Source of the DNA: Aliidiomarina sp. B3213
GTDB lineage: Bacteria > Pseudomonadota > Gammaproteobacteria > Enterobacterales > Alteromonadaceae
Direction of reading: 5' to 3'
Length of the DNA: 64,000 nt
NCBI RefSeq assembly: GCF_003290085.1
Contig: NZ_QMKJ01000002.1
Coordinates: forward strand, 124,001-188,000
The notes under the pieces were generated by a model that was not told where the DNA came from, searched no databases, and worked only from the letters and a program-made list of their open reading frames with translations. Each line of letters starts with the position of its first letter. Positions within the stretch are counted from its first letter, which is position 1. The translations under genes and the position numbers were made by a program. Of the stretch, positions 17,638 to 28,671 are shown piece by piece.

Positions 17638-19392
17638 TTATTTTTCTACGACTTTTATTCCCAACTCTTCTAGCGCTTCTGGGTTGGCGTAGCCTGGTGC
17701 GTCTGTGAGTACACAAGCGGCTGTTGTGGTTTTCGGGAATGCAATCACGTCACGAATACTGCTTGCACCAACCATCAGCATGACCAAACGGTCGAGGCCA
17801 AATGCTAACCCTGCATGCGGAGGTGTGCCGTACTTCAAAGCTTCAAGCAAGAAGCCAAACTTCTCTTTCGCTTCTTCTGCGCCAATACCTAATATTTCAA
17901 ACACAGCAGATTGCATTTCAGGGTTGAAAATACGTACCGAACCACCGCCAACTTCACAGCCGTTCAATACCATGTCATAAGCATCAGAAAGCGCAGCTGC
18001 TGGGTCTGCTTTTAACTCTTCAGGCGTTACACCAATAGGAGAGGTAAACGGGTGATGCAGCGCTGCGTAACCACCTTCATATTCTTCAAACATTGGGAAG
18101 TCGACAACCCAAAGTGGCTTCCAGCTATCTTCAACAAGCTCAAACTCTTCACCCACTTTCAAACGCAATGCACCAAGTGCTTCGCTGACCACGGTAGCGT
18201 TGTCAGCACCAAACAATAGGATGTCCCCGGTTTCAGCACCCGTACGCTCTAAAATGCCGTTTACGGCATCTTCAGGTAAGAACTTAAGTACCGGCGACTG
18301 TAAGCCTTCCATGCCAGCGTCTTTATCGTTCACCTTCAACCAAGCCAAACCTTTGGCGCCGTAAATGCCTACAAAGTTCGTGTATTCGTCGATTTGCTTA
18401 CGGCTTAATTTCGCTCCACCTGGCACGCGCAATACAGCTACTCGACCTTTCTCGTCATTCGCTGGCCCTGCAAATACCTTAAACTCGATGTCTTTCACTA
18501 GATCAGCTACGTCTACAAGCTCAAGCGGGTTACGTAGGTCGGGCTTGTCTGAACCAAAGCGACGCATAGCTTCTGCATAGCTCATCACAGGGAAAGAGCC
18601 CAAGTCGACCTCAAGAAGCTCGGTAAACAACGAACGTACCAAACGTTCTGTGGTGTCACGCACTTCTTGTGCACTCATGAACGTTGTTTCGATATCAATT
18701 TGGGTAAATTCTGGTTGACGGTCTGCTCGTAAGTCTTCGTCGCGGAAACACTTCACGATTTGATAGTAACGATCGAAGCCCGACATCATCAGCAATTGCT
18801 TAAACAACTGCGGCGACTGCGGCAAAGCGAAGAATTTACCGTCATGCGTTCTAGACGGCACCAAGTAGTCGCGAGCACCTTCAGGGGTTGCACGAGTAAG
18901 CATTGGTGTTTCGATATCTAAGAAATTTTCACCATCTAAGAAACGGCGCACAGCACTTGAAACTTTAGCGCGGAAAACTAGCTTTTCGTTCATTTCTGGG
19001 CGGCGCAGGTCAAGATAACGATAACGCAAACGCGACTCTTCACTCACCTGTGAGTTGAAGTCGATAGGTAGCGGAGCCGCTTTGTTTAAAATAGTGAGTT
19101 CCGACGCAATAACTTCGATACGTCCGGTAGTCATACGGTCGTTCACTTGACCTTCTGGACGCGCACGAACTTCACCACGCAACTGAATACAAAATTCTTG
19201 GCGCAATGTATTTGCAAGCTCAAACATGTCTTCATGATCAGGGTCAAACACTACTTGCACAATACCGCTGCGATCACGCATGTCGACAAAGATGAGTCCG
19301 CCTAAATCACGGCGACGATGAACCCAACCCGCAAGCGTAACCTGCTGACCTAGAGCGTTTTCAGTAACCTCTCCACAATAATGACTGCGCAT
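17638..19392 (-). CDS. aspS: Aspartyl-tRNA synthetase
   Basis: This is a class II synthetase of 584 residues. The N-terminal OB domain reads [31 protein letters not shown], motif 2 is [23 protein letters not shown], and motif 3 is [13 protein letters not shown]. The GAD insertion between motifs 2 and 3 is present, as in bacterial AspRS. Nothing in the sequence distinguishes a discriminating from a non-discriminating enzyme with certainty. It heads a probable aspS-yebC-ruvCAB transcription unit. Confidence 0.98.
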   Translation of the reverse strand: MRSHYCGEVTENALGQQVTLAGWVHRRRDLGGLIFVDMRDRSGIVQVVFDPDHEDMFELANTLRQEFCIQLRGEVRARPEGQVNDRMTTGRIEVIASELTILNKAAPLPIDFNSQVSEESRLRYRYLDLRRPEMNEKLVFRAKVSSAVRRFLDGENFLDIETPMLTRATPEGARDYLVPSRTHDGKFFALPQSPQLFKQLLMMSGFDRYYQIVKCFRDEDLRADRQPEFTQIDIETTFMSAQEVRDTTERLVRSLFTELLEVDLGSFPVMSYAEAMRRFGSDKPDLRNPLELVDVADLVKDIEFKVFAGPANDEKGRVAVLRVPGGAKLSRKQIDEYTNFVGIYGAKGLAWLKVNDKDAGMEGLQSPVLKFLPEDAVNGILERTGAETGDILLFGADNATVVSEALGALRLKVGEEFELVEDSWKPLWVVDFPMFEEYEGGYAALHHPFTSPIGVTPEELKADPAAALSDAYDMVLNGCEVGGGSVRIFNPEMQSAVFEILGIGAEEAKEKFGFLLEALKYGTPPHAGLAFGLDRLVMLMVGASSIRDVIAFPKTTTAACVLTDAPGYANPEALEELGIKVVEK

Positions 19393-19570
19393 GGTGTTTT
19401 TATTTCCTGTTTTCTGACTTCAATAGTGTGTGCAATATTTGCAACGTAATGTCTTTAAAATAGCTTTGTAAACTAGCGCAATAGTATACGATAACGAACG
19501 CCTAGAAGTCACCCGCAAGTGGCTCAAGCGAGCACGTTCAGGTACAATTCGCCCCATAGTTACAAGGATT

Positions 19571-20323
19571 TTGATTATGAACTTTTCTCGCGACTCTATT
19601 TATGCCAAACCTTTAGGGGAAGTGGCCGACTTTTCGTTCGACGAAAATGTTGCCAACGTATTCCCAGACATGATCAGCCGCTCCGTTCCTGGGTACTCCA
19701 CCATGGTTCAAACAATTGGTCATTTAGCGGGTAAGTTCGCACAACCCAACAGCTATATATACGACTTGGGCTGCTCACTAGGTGCCGCCACCATTGCCAT
19801 GAAACAACATATTCAAGCTGCAGGCACCCAGATTATTGGCGTCGACAATTCAGAGGCAATGGTTTCGCGTTGTCAGTCGAACGTAAATGCGTGGAAAGGC
19901 GACGTACCGGTAACCATTCGCTGTGAAGACATTCTAGACACTGAGTTTCAACCTTGCAGTGTAGTTGCCATGAACTTTACGCTGCAATTCATTCCTCCGG
20001 AGCAGCGTGAGCAGTTAATCCGGAAAATCTACGATGCCCTATTGCCCGGCGGAATTTTTCTGCTTTCTGAAAAAGTACGCCACGAAGATACACAAGCAGA
20101 GAGTGTATTGAACGAATTACACCATGATTTCAAACGCATGAACGGTTACAGCGACTTAGAAATTAGCCAAAAGCGAGCCGCGATTGAAAACGTAATGCGT
20201 ATCGACACCCCAGAAAAACATATAGAACGATTGAGCAATGTTGGTTTCGATACGGTGCAAAATTGGTACCGCTGCTTTAATTTCACCTCTTGGTTTGCCA
20301 TTAAAAGCGAGCAAAATAAATGA
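19571..20323 (+). CDS. cmoA: Carboxy-S-adenosyl-L-methionine synthase
   Basis: CmoA makes carboxy-SAM from SAM and prephenate for wobble uridine modification. The 250-residue protein has the SAM loop [21 protein letters not shown], and the [13 protein letters not shown] and [10 protein letters not shown] segments typical of CmoA. It overlaps cmoB by four bases (ATGA), so the two steps of cmo5U34 synthesis are co-translated. It diverges from aspS across 178 bases. Confidence 0.96.
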   Translation: MIMNFSRDSIYAKPLGEVADFSFDENVANVFPDMISRSVPGYSTMVQTIGHLAGKFAQPNSYIYDLGCSLGAATIAMKQHIQAAGTQIIGVDNSEAMVSRCQSNVNAWKGDVPVTIRCEDILDTEFQPCSVVAMNFTLQFIPPEQREQLIRKIYDALLPGGIFLLSEKVRHEDTQAESVLNELHHDFKRMNGYSDLEISQKRAAIENVMRIDTPEKHIERLSNVGFDTVQNWYRCFNFTSWFAIKSEQNK

Positions 20324-21291
20324 GTCAGTTTGATGCTTTTTACCAGCGCCTTATTGAAGCAGGCATGAGTCATTGGTTGGAAACCCTCCCTGCAGCTTTA
20401 AAAGACTGGTCGCAAAACCGCCGGCATGGCGAACTTAAAAAGTGGGAAAAGTTGGTGAGCCAGCTTCCCGAAGTCACGGCCGAAGAAATTGATATCGCAC
20501 ATAGCGTGACTCTGAAGACACAGAGTGACGATCCGAAAATAAAGGCAGTTGAGCCTCTTCTGAAGCAGCTCACACCTTGGCGAAAAGGTCCATTTCATGT
20601 TCTAGGTGTAGACATTGATACTGAGTGGCGCTCTGACTGGAAATGGGACCGCGTAGCCCCGCACATTGCTGACTTACAAGGGCGTAAAGTTTTAGATATT
20701 GGTTGCGGTAGTGGCTACCACATGTGGCGTATGAAAGGTGCAGGCGCAGATCTTGTCGTCGGCGTAGACCCAGGGCAACTGTTTATGATGCAGTTTCAAG
20801 CCATCCGCAGATTTATGCCTGAACAAATTGCTCGCGATGTTGAATATCTACCATTGGGCATTGAGCACTTACAACCGGTTAAAGCGTTCGACACAGTGTT
20901 CACTATGGGTGTTTTATACCACCGTCGTGAGCCGTTCGCTTTCTTACAACAGTGTGTAGATCAATTGCGCTCTGGCGGCGAGTTAGTGCTTGAAACCTTA
21001 GTTGTAGATGGTGACGAGAACACTGTGCTTGTTCCTGGCGAAAGATATGCACAAATGCCGAATGTTTGGTTTATCCCAAGCTCAAAAGCTCTTTGCCACT
21101 GGTTATCTCGCCTAGCACTAACCGACATAAAAGTTGTGGACGAGAATGTGACCTCATTGGACGAACAAAGGAGCACTGAGTGGATGCAAGGCCAGTCTCT
21201 AGCTGACTTCTTAGACCCAACTGACCCGAGTTTAACCGTGGAAGGTTACCCAGCACCGAAACGAGCAGTGATTACCGCTACGAAAATCTGA
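20320..21291 (+). CDS. cmoB: tRNA U34 carboxymethyltransferase
   Basis: CmoB transfers the carboxymethyl group from carboxy-SAM to 5-hydroxyuridine 34 of tRNA. It is 323 residues. The N-terminal helical part ends at [22 protein letters not shown], a CmoB hallmark. The methyltransferase core has [25 protein letters not shown] and [11 protein letters not shown]. It is the second gene of the cmoAB pair; repeats fill the gap after it. Confidence 0.96.
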   Translation: MSQFDAFYQRLIEAGMSHWLETLPAALKDWSQNRRHGELKKWEKLVSQLPEVTAEEIDIAHSVTLKTQSDDPKIKAVEPLLKQLTPWRKGPFHVLGVDIDTEWRSDWKWDRVAPHIADLQGRKVLDIGCGSGYHMWRMKGAGADLVVGVDPGQLFMMQFQAIRRFMPEQIARDVEYLPLGIEHLQPVKAFDTVFTMGVLYHRREPFAFLQQCVDQLRSGGELVLETLVVDGDENTVLVPGERYAQMPNVWFIPSSKALCHWLSRLALTDIKVVDENVTSLDEQRSTEWMQGQSLADFLDPTDPSLTVEGYPAPKRAVITATKI

Positions 21292-21310
21292 TCGGGAAAT
21301 TGCGCAGCAC

Positions 21311-21449
21311 CCGTATGGACCGCTGTGCGGTCTCCACGGAGATGTTTCAATATGCCACTGAGTTTCTGCTCGAATGATAGCTCACGTCAGCAGACCGCAC
21401 AGCGGCCCGTACGAACGTTATCGGGTTTGCTAAGCTTAAGCCTGTCCCC
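21311..21449. repeat. Cluster of three intergenic palindromic repeats
   Basis: 21311-21360 is an inverted copy of the long unit seen at 16017-16066, with CCGTATGGACCGC at one end and GCCACTG at the other. 21391-21417 is a short GACCGCACAGCGGCCCGTACG unit facing the other way, and 21432-21449 is an AAGCTTAAGCCTGTCCCC unit of the third family. They separate the converging cmoB and rmlA genes. Confidence 0.7.
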
Positions 21450-21455
21450 ATGTGC

Positions 21456-22334
21456 TTACAACCGATGCGGATCGTTGGCAATTTCTAAAAGATATTTCCC
21501 ATAAGAGTTCTTTTTCATGCTTTCAGCAATACGAACCAAGTCACTCTTACTTAGCCAGCCGTTGTAGTACGCAATTTCTTCTAATACTGCCACTTTGTAG
21601 CGCTGACGTTGTTCAATGGTTTCAACAAACGAAGAGGCCGCCAATAGGCTTTCAAAAGTGCCTGTGTCTAGCCAAGCAAATCCGCGCCCTAGAAATTCCG
21701 CATGCAACTCACCACGCTCTAAATAAGCTTGATTGATACTGGTAATCTCCAGCTCGCCACGCGCCGAAGGTTTCACATTCTTCGCGATTTCTACAACGTT
21801 ATTGTCATAAAAATACAAGCCTGTGGCGGCATAGTGAGATTTTGGCTTTTCCGGCTTTTCTTCTATGGAAAGTACTCGCTGCTCTTTATCAACTTCAATT
21901 ACACCAAAGCGCTCAGGATCTTTTACTTGATAACCAAAAACTGTGGCTCCTGACTTTCGTGCTATCGCTCCTTTCAGTTTGGGCATAAAGCCTTGACCAT
22001 GAAAAACATTGTCACCCAGAACCAAACAAACCGAGTCGTCCCCGATAAATTCTTCACCGATAATAAAGGCTTGAGCGAGTCCGTCTGGGCTTTCTTGAAT
22101 AGCATAGGTAAACGACACACCGAAGTCGCTGCCGTCACCCAGAATACGTTTGAACGCGTCTTGCTCTTCTGGCGTGGTAATAATCAAAATATCTCGAATA
22201 CCGGCAAGCATGAGGACAGATATCGGGTAATACACCATCGGCTTGTCGTAAATAGGCAATAACTGTTTAGAAATCCCCTTCGTGATGGGATAAAGCCTGG
22301 TTCCCGAACCGCCAGCCAATACAATACCTTTCAT
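21456..22334 (-). CDS. rmlA: Glucose-1-phosphate thymidylyltransferase
   Basis: RmlA makes dTDP-glucose. The N-terminus [37 protein letters not shown] is almost invariant in the family. [35 protein letters not shown] and the C-terminal [10 protein letters not shown] follow. It is 292 residues. It lies 2 bases after rmlB in one operon, but rmlC and rmlD are not present in the window, so the final sugar could be rhamnose or another dTDP-6-deoxyhexose. Confidence 0.96.
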   Translation of the reverse strand: MKGIVLAGGSGTRLYPITKGISKQLLPIYDKPMVYYPISVLMLAGIRDILIITTPEEQDAFKRILGDGSDFGVSFTYAIQESPDGLAQAFIIGEEFIGDDSVCLVLGDNVFHGQGFMPKLKGAIARKSGATVFGYQVKDPERFGVIEVDKEQRVLSIEEKPEKPKSHYAATGLYFYDNNVVEIAKNVKPSARGELEITSINQAYLERGELHAEFLGRGFAWLDTGTFESLLAASSFVETIEQRQRYKVAVLEEIAYYNGWLSKSDLVRIAESMKKNSYGKYLLEIANDPHRL

Positions 22335-22336
22335 AT

Positions 22337-23404
22337 TTATTTCCCTATTCCCAGTCTTTGCAATTGGTAAGATTTATCGAGTATAGCTTGCCACCACCAA
22401 GTGTTATCCAAATACCAACTCACAGTTTTATGAATGCCCTCTTCAAACTTCGTTGAAGGTACCCAGCCAAGCTCTTGTTTAATTCTAGTAGTATCTAAGC
22501 CATAACGGACATCATGCCCCGGACGGTCATCCACAAAAGTAATAAGGTCGCTATACTTCTCAACACCCTCTGGTTTTTCTGGACGTAACAGCTCTAAAGC
22601 ATCACAAATGGCATGAACAACCTCGATATTTTTAACTTGGTTGTTGCCACCGATATTGTATGTGCGTCCGGGTTTACCCTCAGCTAGTACGCGATATAAT
22701 GCTTCTGCATGGTCTTCAACAAATAACCAATCTCTGATTTGCGCGCCGTCACCATAAACCGGTAAAGGCTTTCCGCGCAGTGCATTCAAAATCATCAGCG
22801 GAATTAGCTTTTCCGGAAAATGATACGGACCATAGTTGTTCGTGCAATTTGTGACTACCGTAGGCAAACCAAAAGTCCGCTGCCAAGCTCTCACTAAATG
22901 GTCTGAACTTGCTTTAGAAGCAGAGTATGGACTGCTGGGCTCATAAGCTGCGTCTTCATTAAACGCGGGTTCTTCGAGCGGTAAATCACCAAAAACTTCG
23001 TCTGTTGAAATATGATGAAAGCGAAAGCTAGCTTGTTGAGTAGAGCTAAGCTGGGCGTAATATTTGCGACTTGCTTCCAGCATTTGATAGGTGCCGATAA
23101 TATTCGTATCGATAAAGTCTTTCGGACCATCAATAGAACGGTCGACATGACTCTCTGCAGCTAAGTGCATCACTTTGGTAGGCTGGTACTTCTCGAATAC
23201 TGCACTTACGCTCGCCGCATCGCAAATATCCACTTGTTCAAAGTGATACTTATCGCTTTCAGCGACTGATTTTAAAGATTGCAAATTACCGGCATAAGTC
23301 AGCTTGTCTACGTTAACAACATGAGCGGTAGTTTCGGAGATAAGATAACGAACAACCGCCGAGCCGATAAACCCCGCACCACCAGTGACCAGTATTGTTT
23401 CCAT
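22337..23404 (-). CDS. rmlB: dTDP-glucose 4,6-dehydratase
   Basis: RmlB converts dTDP-glucose to dTDP-4-keto-6-deoxyglucose. The extended SDR motifs are [15 protein letters not shown] (NAD loop), [24 protein letters not shown] with the catalytic Asp-Glu pair, and [14 protein letters not shown] (YxxxK). The start is placed at ATG 23404 next to METILVTGG; a GTG two codons upstream is possible. It is about 355 residues, full length. Confidence 0.96.
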   Translation of the reverse strand: METILVTGGAGFIGSAVVRYLISETTAHVVNVDKLTYAGNLQSLKSVAESDKYHFEQVDICDAASVSAVFEKYQPTKVMHLAAESHVDRSIDGPKDFIDTNIIGTYQMLEASRKYYAQLSSTQQASFRFHHISTDEVFGDLPLEEPAFNEDAAYEPSSPYSASKASSDHLVRAWQRTFGLPTVVTNCTNNYGPYHFPEKLIPLMILNALRGKPLPVYGDGAQIRDWLFVEDHAEALYRVLAEGKPGRTYNIGGNNQVKNIEVVHAICDALELLRPEKPEGVEKYSDLITFVDDRPGHDVRYGLDTTRIKQELGWVPSTKFEEGIHKTVSWYLDNTWWWQAILDKSYQLQRLGIGK

Positions 23405-23496
23405 ACCCACGCCTAAGTTATTGCAATAATTATAATATCGGGAGCATAACAGATTTTTTTAGCGGGAGTTGTTCGTGGGAGAGAGATTGAACTTAC

Positions 23497-23518
23497 GGGA
23501 CTGGCTTTCGCCTGCCCC
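23497..23518. repeat. GGGACTGGCTTTCGCCTGCCCC repeat
   Basis: This is a diverged member of the GGGGACAGGCTTCAGCCC family, upstream of rmlB. It forms an imperfect hairpin with GGG/CCC ends. Confidence 0.5.
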
Positions 23519-23529
23519 AAATGCCCCGA

Positions 23530-24264
23530 TCACGACCACAATTCCGACAAAGGAGTGTCAGGCGAATAGTGATGTTGTACCTGAGCCTGAAACAATTCCG
23601 CCGTTGCTAGTGCGTCGGTAAGCGCATTGTGCGGACGATAAAAGGGTAAGCCGTAACGCGCACGTGAATCTGCCAAGCGAATAGACATTGGAGGCTGTTT
23701 CTTTAAACGCTGCCAAAAGCTTGTTTTGTTAGCGCGGTGAAGTCCATGCTCAATCTCCATGGTATCGATAACCGGGAACTCAATACCTTCACCTATACGC
23801 TCTCGCAACGCTACGTCTAAGAACGTGCGCTCAATCGCCTTATAATGAACAATCATTATGTGCCCCGACATAACTTCTAGAAGCTCATCAAAGGTTTCCA
23901 ATAGGTCGGGGGCGTCTTCTATTTGCGAGTGGGTAATACCGTGATAAACCACCGACTCATCTGCCATAGCTTTTCGTGGTTTCGCTAGCCAATGTTTGCC
24001 CTTGTTCGCGAACACACGCTCAAGAGTCAGCGGTACAACACCAACACTTACAATGCCGTGCTGCTGGGGGTCTAAGCCAGAAGTTTCAAAATCTAGCGCG
24101 AGAAATTTCACGTCGCGCAGCGGCGTGTCAGCGTTAGGGATGGTCGCAGAATAAAAATGCTGTAAATGGCTATTTCGCGCAGAACCCGCTAATTCCTGTA
24201 ACCTTGCAGGCCAGTTGATTTGAGATTGCAGCGCGCTTTTCAATTCTCGTTGTCCTAAATACAT
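23530..24264 (-). CDS. DEDDh 3'-5' exonuclease (DnaQ-like)
   Basis: The 244-residue protein has the exonuclease motifs LALDFETSGLDP (Asp and Glu of Exo I), VVYHGITHSQIEDAP, and HNALTDALATAELF (the HxxxxxD Exo III motif). The first 50 residues are extra relative to DnaQ epsilon. It lies 3 bases after the cNMP/CBS/DUF294 gene. This gene pair recurs in marine Gammaproteobacteria, where the products are annotated as a DNA polymerase III epsilon-like exonuclease and a nucleotidyltransferase-like protein. The in vivo substrate is not known. Confidence 0.85.
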   Translation of the reverse strand: MYLGQRELKSALQSQINWPARLQELAGSARNSHLQHFYSATIPNADTPLRDVKFLALDFETSGLDPQQHGIVSVGVVPLTLERVFANKGKHWLAKPRKAMADESVVYHGITHSQIEDAPDLLETFDELLEVMSGHIMIVHYKAIERTFLDVALRERIGEGIEFPVIDTMEIEHGLHRANKTSFWQRLKKQPPMSIRLADSRARYGLPFYRPHNALTDALATAELFQAQVQHHYSPDTPLSELWS

Positions 24265-24267
24265 GCA

Positions 24268-26130
24268 CTAACTTAGGGAATATCTGAACTTTAAGAATTT
24301 CTGGGCATTGCTTAAAATTTGAAATGCATCGCGCAAATTCTTTCTTTCAAAGTCCGAAAGCGCTTCCGGCTCTACGTTGTTGTCTGGTATTTCACCCTGA
24401 GTAAGGGACAATGCTTGATGACGAATTCTCACCATCGAAATTAGTTCTAGTGCGTCTCTTAAGTCAGGTCCTCGCCCGGGCGTTAAAATACTTGCGTCAA
24501 CCACATCTTCCAACCGCGCAAATGAGTTACGCTCTTTCGAACCAATCGCTAATGCATGAACGCGAATTAAGTCTGCTACTGGGGCTGTGCCGCGGCGTTT
24601 GGTATTTATAGCGTTATTGTGTTTTCCGTCTTTCTCCATGACGAAATCTTTGAAAAAACCTAGCGGCGGCGTTCGTTGTAATGCATTCCTCGCCATACAG
24701 GCCAGAAAACGCTTATTCTTTGGAGCTTTCTGACGAATCAACCTGTTTAATTGCTCAGCAAAGTCTAACTTGCCCCATACACCGTCTAAGTCGAAAAATA
24801 TTGAGCTATGTAAAAGCCGTTCCGGCGTAGGTTCTTCAATCCAGTCGTCAAAATACTCTTTCCAGACCCGCAAAGGTTGGCGCCATTTCTTGTTCGTGGC
24901 CATAATGTCGCCAGTACAATAGGTGTAGCCACAAGACGCTAAGCCGTCACTCACAAATTGAGCCAATTCCAGAAAATAAGCATCGTGCTCTTTTGGGTTA
25001 AAACTATCATGTAAAATCATGGCGTTGTCTTGGTCGGTCACAATCGACTGCTCGTCTCTCGCCATAGATCCTAAAGCTAAGAAGCAATAAGGTACGGGCG
25101 GAGGCCCAAGCTTCTCTTCACCAAGCTCTAATAAACGTTGCTTGAAACTACGTCCAATCACTGCCATTGATGAGCCAATCATTCTTGAGTTTGCGTCTTC
25201 ATCAACCATTTTCACAAACGTAGCTTTCACGTCGTCTTTAAGTGCTTCCAGTTCTTCCACCGTGGTGGCGCGGAAAATATTACCCACCACAAATAAACTG
25301 CTTTTGGATTCGTGGCGAACCACGTCTGAAAGCGCTACAACGCCAATGGTTTTGCCTTTCTTGAGTACGGGCAAATGGTGAAGGTTACTACGCAGCATCA
25401 TCAGCATCGCTTCAAAAATGCGTTGATTATGCTGCACGCAAACGATGCCTTCAGACATAATTTCTTTTACCGCGGTTTGATCGCTCAAACCGACAGCTAA
25501 CACTCTTTTGCGCAAATCTTTGTCGGTAATAATACCTAAGGGCTTGTCTGGGTCTTCTTGGTCTTCTTCATATATAAGCAACGAACTCACTTCTTGTTCA
25601 GTCATCATTTCCGCTGCTTCTCTAATAGAGCCCGAGCTTTTCATACCGATAGGCTCTCTATATACCAATGTCTCTATCGTGGCCGTTAGCATGTCATTGG
25701 CGCTAGCACGGCGGTCAAGCGCTCGCTTTAAACGTTCGCGATCTTCAGTTTCCACCGCGTCTGCAAAGCTTTCATAGTCGTCGAATAACCGATTAAATTC
25801 GGTTCCAGGAACGAGATAGATTAAAGAGTCTTCTAGTGAAGTGACCGGATACCGTACTTTGCCATTGCGCAGTAACCCGGCTTCACCAAAAAAGCCACCT
25901 GAGCTTAAACGGTTATATAAGTCGCCGTTGCGATGATAAACCTCGACCGCGCCACTTCGAACTACGTGTAAGTCTTCAATACGTTGTTGGTAGGAAAGGA
26001 TGTCGCTACCTGCCTTAAAGTAGGCGACATCCGTAAGTTGAGATAATCGCTCGACTTCCTCGTCTGGCAGCTCGTTAAACGGAGCGTGCTGTTTGAGAAA
26101 GTCGAGAATTTCTAGGTGTTCAGCTTCCAT
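24268..26130 (-). CDS. cNMP-binding/CBS/DUF294 nucleotidyltransferase-like signalling protein
   Basis: The domain order in 620 residues is as follows. A cyclic nucleotide-binding beta roll spans about 20-115 (RSGAVEVYHRNGDLYNRLSSGGFFGEAGLL). A CBS pair spans about 150-275 (IITDKDLRKRV, VVALSDVVRHE). A DUF294 nucleotidyltransferase-like domain has LALGSMARDEQSIVTDQDNAMI at about 355-376. A DUF294 C-terminal helical domain completes it. The GSxxR...DxD layout is that of the GlnD-like fold, so AMP or UMP transfer is possible but untested. It lies in an operon with the exonuclease and directly after a BCCT transporter gene (no gap), suggesting a link to osmolyte or nucleotide status. Confidence 0.85.
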   Translation of the reverse strand: MEAEHLEILDFLKQHAPFNELPDEEVERLSQLTDVAYFKAGSDILSYQQRIEDLHVVRSGAVEVYHRNGDLYNRLSSGGFFGEAGLLRNGKVRYPVTSLEDSLIYLVPGTEFNRLFDDYESFADAVETEDRERLKRALDRRASANDMLTATIETLVYREPIGMKSSGSIREAAEMMTEQEVSSLLIYEEDQEDPDKPLGIITDKDLRKRVLAVGLSDQTAVKEIMSEGIVCVQHNQRIFEAMLMMLRSNLHHLPVLKKGKTIGVVALSDVVRHESKSSLFVVGNIFRATTVEELEALKDDVKATFVKMVDEDANSRMIGSSMAVIGRSFKQRLLELGEEKLGPPPVPYCFLALGSMARDEQSIVTDQDNAMILHDSFNPKEHDAYFLELAQFVSDGLASCGYTYCTGDIMATNKKWRQPLRVWKEYFDDWIEEPTPERLLHSSIFFDLDGVWGKLDFAEQLNRLIRQKAPKNKRFLACMARNALQRTPPLGFFKDFVMEKDGKHNNAINTKRRGTAPVADLIRVHALAIGSKERNSFARLEDVVDASILTPGRGPDLRDALELISMVRIRHQALSLTQGEIPDNNVEPEALSDFERKNLRDAFQILSNAQKFLKFRYSLS

Positions 26131-27774
26131 CTATACCGATCTAGGCTCATCTAAAAGCCCCTTCACAAGTGCTATACAACTCATAAGTAGCACAATGGTA
26201 AACGGTAGTCCGGCTGAAACTGCCATAGCTTGTAGCGCAACCAAGCCGCCGCCAAGAATAAGCGCGATAGCCACAAGCCCTTCGAAAGTACACCAGAATA
26301 CGCGTTGTGGTGTAGGTGCATTTACCTTACCACCCGCCGAAATGGTATCGATAACTAACGACCCCGAGTCTGACGAGGTTACGAAGAACACGACTACAAG
26401 CACGATACCTACGAATGAAGTAATGGCTGTTGCAGGTAACTGACTCAACATTTCAAATAACTTGAGCTCGAGTGCAACATTGGCAACGCTCTCGAAACCG
26501 CCCAAGAATTGAGTGATCGCTGTACCACCGAACACGGTCATCCAGAATACACAAGCGATAGATGGAATAACCAATACTGCCGTTAGGAATTCACGCACAG
26601 TTCTACCACGAGAAACACGCGCAATGAACATACCTACGAACGGCGACCAAGAGATCCACCATGCCCAATAGAATGCCGTCCAGCCTTGTGAGAAGTTCGC
26701 GTCTTCGCGTCCCACAGGATTAGACAGAGCCGGTAGGTTCACCACATAAGCAACAAGGTTTTCAAAGAAGCCAGTTAGAATGGCAATCGTTGGACCGACA
26801 ATGATAACGAACAGCATCAGTAATGCTGCAAGTATCATATTGATCTCTGAAAGCCTTTTAACTCCAGCTTCCAAGCCAGCGACCACTGAAAATAGAGCTA
26901 TAGCTGTTATACCGATAACCAGTACAACCTCCATACCTACACCTTCCGGCGTGTCGAACAAGAAGTTCAAGCCAGCTGAAGCTTGCGCAGCGCCTAAACC
27001 AAGCGACGTTGCCAAACCAAATAGCGTAGCGAGTACGGCTAGAATGTCGATGATGTGACCCGGCCAACCCCAAACACGCTCACCCAATAGTGGATAAAAG
27101 ATTGAGCGAACCGTGAGTGGTAAACCTTTGTTAAAAGAAAAAAGAGCTAAACCTAGCGCAAGCACTGCGTAAATTGCCCATGGGTGCAGAGCCCAATGGT
27201 AAATCGTTGCAGCCATACCTAAACGGCGTGCTGCCTCTGCGTCGCCTTCTGCACCACCTAGAGGAGCCCAGTCAGAGCGCAAACCAGTTTCTGCGTCGAT
27301 TGCAGTACCGCCAAAGGAGCTTGAGAAATGCGAAATCGGTTCTGAAACCCCATAAAACATAAGCCCGATACCCATACCGGCAGCGAACAACATGGAGAAC
27401 CAACCAAGATAGTTAAAGTCGGGCGTAGCTTCCGTTCCCCCTAACCTAACTTTACCTAATGGTGTGAAGATAAGAACTAGTGCTAACACCACGAAGATGT
27501 TTGCAGCACCGATAAAGAACCAGTCTAAGTTTGCTGTGAGCCAGTTACGAACGCCTTCAAAAAGTGGCTGTGCCTTTTCCTGAAAAATAAGCGTGAGCGC
27601 CACAAAAGCTATAACTGCTAACCCAGATATTAAAAAGACCCGATTGTGGACGTCTAATCCAAAAGGGCCGAGTTTAATTGCGATATTGTCTTGACCTACC
27701 TTGTAGTCAGTTTCAATGGGTGTGACTTCTCCGTCAGGCTTGAGTGGATCGTTCTCGTGCTCCGTCTGACTCAT
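26131..27774 (-). CDS. BCCT family betaine/choline/carnitine transporter
   Basis: The 547-residue protein is highly hydrophobic, with about 12 membrane segments. GMGIGLMFYGVSEPISHF and the signature FYWAWWISWSPFVGMFIARVSRGRTVREF are diagnostic of BCCT carriers. The glycine-rich GMGIGL stretch is that of Na+-coupled betaine carriers such as BetP. The N-terminal tail (about 50 residues) is acidic and the C-terminal tail short. It likely imports glycine betaine or a related osmolyte across the inner membrane, fitting a saline habitat. Substrate choice cannot be fixed from the sequence. Confidence 0.93.
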   Translation of the reverse strand: MSQTEHENDPLKPDGEVTPIETDYKVGQDNIAIKLGPFGLDVHNRVFLISGLAVIAFVALTLIFQEKAQPLFEGVRNWLTANLDWFFIGAANIFVVLALVLIFTPLGKVRLGGTEATPDFNYLGWFSMLFAAGMGIGLMFYGVSEPISHFSSSFGGTAIDAETGLRSDWAPLGGAEGDAEAARRLGMAATIYHWALHPWAIYAVLALGLALFSFNKGLPLTVRSIFYPLLGERVWGWPGHIIDILAVLATLFGLATSLGLGAAQASAGLNFLFDTPEGVGMEVVLVIGITAIALFSVVAGLEAGVKRLSEINMILAALLMLFVIIVGPTIAILTGFFENLVAYVVNLPALSNPVGREDANFSQGWTAFYWAWWISWSPFVGMFIARVSRGRTVREFLTAVLVIPSIACVFWMTVFGGTAITQFLGGFESVANVALELKLFEMLSQLPATAITSFVGIVLVVVFFVTSSDSGSLVIDTISAGGKVNAPTPQRVFWCTFEGLVAIALILGGGLVALQAMAVSAGLPFTIVLLMSCIALVKGLLDEPRSV

Positions 27775-27902
27775 AGTTTTCCCCTTTTTCTTAGAATTTA
27801 AGTAATGGTAGCAAAGATTTACAGAATCGAAAGGGTATCTCGAAGATTATCTGTATTTGATCTAACGGGCGATGGTATTATTAAGATCAGAAAGGAGGCG
27901 GT

Positions 27903-28181
27903 ATGTATTTTTCAACTAAGAACATTCCAGAGCTGCAACAATACTCTCCAAGGGAACGAGTTGCGCAAGTGCATTTAGCGGCAAAATCGATGCCTTTCAG
28001 CCGCCGTGCTGTGGCTGTAACGCTAAAGGCTTTGGTACTTATAGCACTGTTCTGGTCGCTTCTTTACATTCCTGGACTAGCATGGAAAATCGTGGCGCTC
28101 ATAGCCGCAGGACTTCTGTACCCGCTGGTACTATTCCCCATTACGCTAAACCTTGCAGTACCTTACTTACCTAAAAAATAG
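27903..28181 (+). CDS. Small two-helix membrane protein, unknown function
   Basis: The ATG follows a strong AAAGGAGGCGGT site. The 92-residue product has a polar N-terminus (MYFSTKNIPELQQYSPRERV) and two hydrophobic helices (about 45-62 and 65-85). It resembles short conserved proteins of Alteromonadales of unknown function (possibly DUF6170; tentative). It diverges from the BCCT gene across 128 bases. Confidence 0.7.
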   Translation: MYFSTKNIPELQQYSPRERVAQVHLAAKSMPFSRRAVAVTLKALVLIALFWSLLYIPGLAWKIVALIAAGLLYPLVLFPITLNLAVPYLPKK

Positions 28182-28239
28182 CTTTGGTTTACGCGTGTCA
28201 GTGCGTGCGCTTTCCGCTGTTGAGGTAATAGCTATTCAG

Positions 28240-28480
28240 GCTTGTGCTAGGTATTAGGTCACGTATCAATGACTAACCGATGAGGCTTGCGAGAATCTGC
28301 CACAGGGACGCCGTGAATACATCCATGTAGGCTTCTCTTCGACATCCATGTCTCAGAGACCCTGTGGTCAGAAACCTCGCAACCCTCTGACATCGGTTAG
28401 CCATTGCATCTGGCATCATCAGTGCAATCAAATAATGAGACACGGCATTCACAAGGAGCATCGAGCACCTCGTGAATGCC
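28240..28480 (-). repeat. Composite hairpin element, copy A (CATGGATG family)
   Basis: Read on the minus strand, this copy has a short hairpin GGCATTCACGAGG...GAATGCC (28444-28480), then a linker ending near GATGCAATGG. A long imperfect hairpin follows (28268-28405) whose outer arms are AATGGCTAACCGATG and CATCGGTTAGTCATT. The tail is TGATACGTGACCTAATACC. Inside the long hairpin are two small palindromes built on CATGGATG. Copy C at 39507-39741 has the same layout and sequence. The outer part of this 856-base gene-free gap (28182-29037) holds nothing else I recognise. Confidence 0.8.
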
Positions 28481-28671
28481 AGGAGTCCGCTCCTTTTTCT
28501 TGATCTGGTACGTATTTAACGAGCTAGCCTTTATAATTGTTCTCGCAAGAAGAGCGCCACTCAACGACCCACACTACTCGCAATTCAGTTATTTTAATGA
28601 AGCTTTAAAGGAAATTTTGCGGACGAAGATTGGTTGATAAAAACAAATTTCGAACCAGAGGCTTGGCTTTT

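Noticed and set aside
28273-28461. 62-residue frame on the minus strand inside composite element A
   Set aside because: It lies within the hairpin element; copy B has no equivalent frame. Similarity to the frame in copy C follows from DNA similarity.
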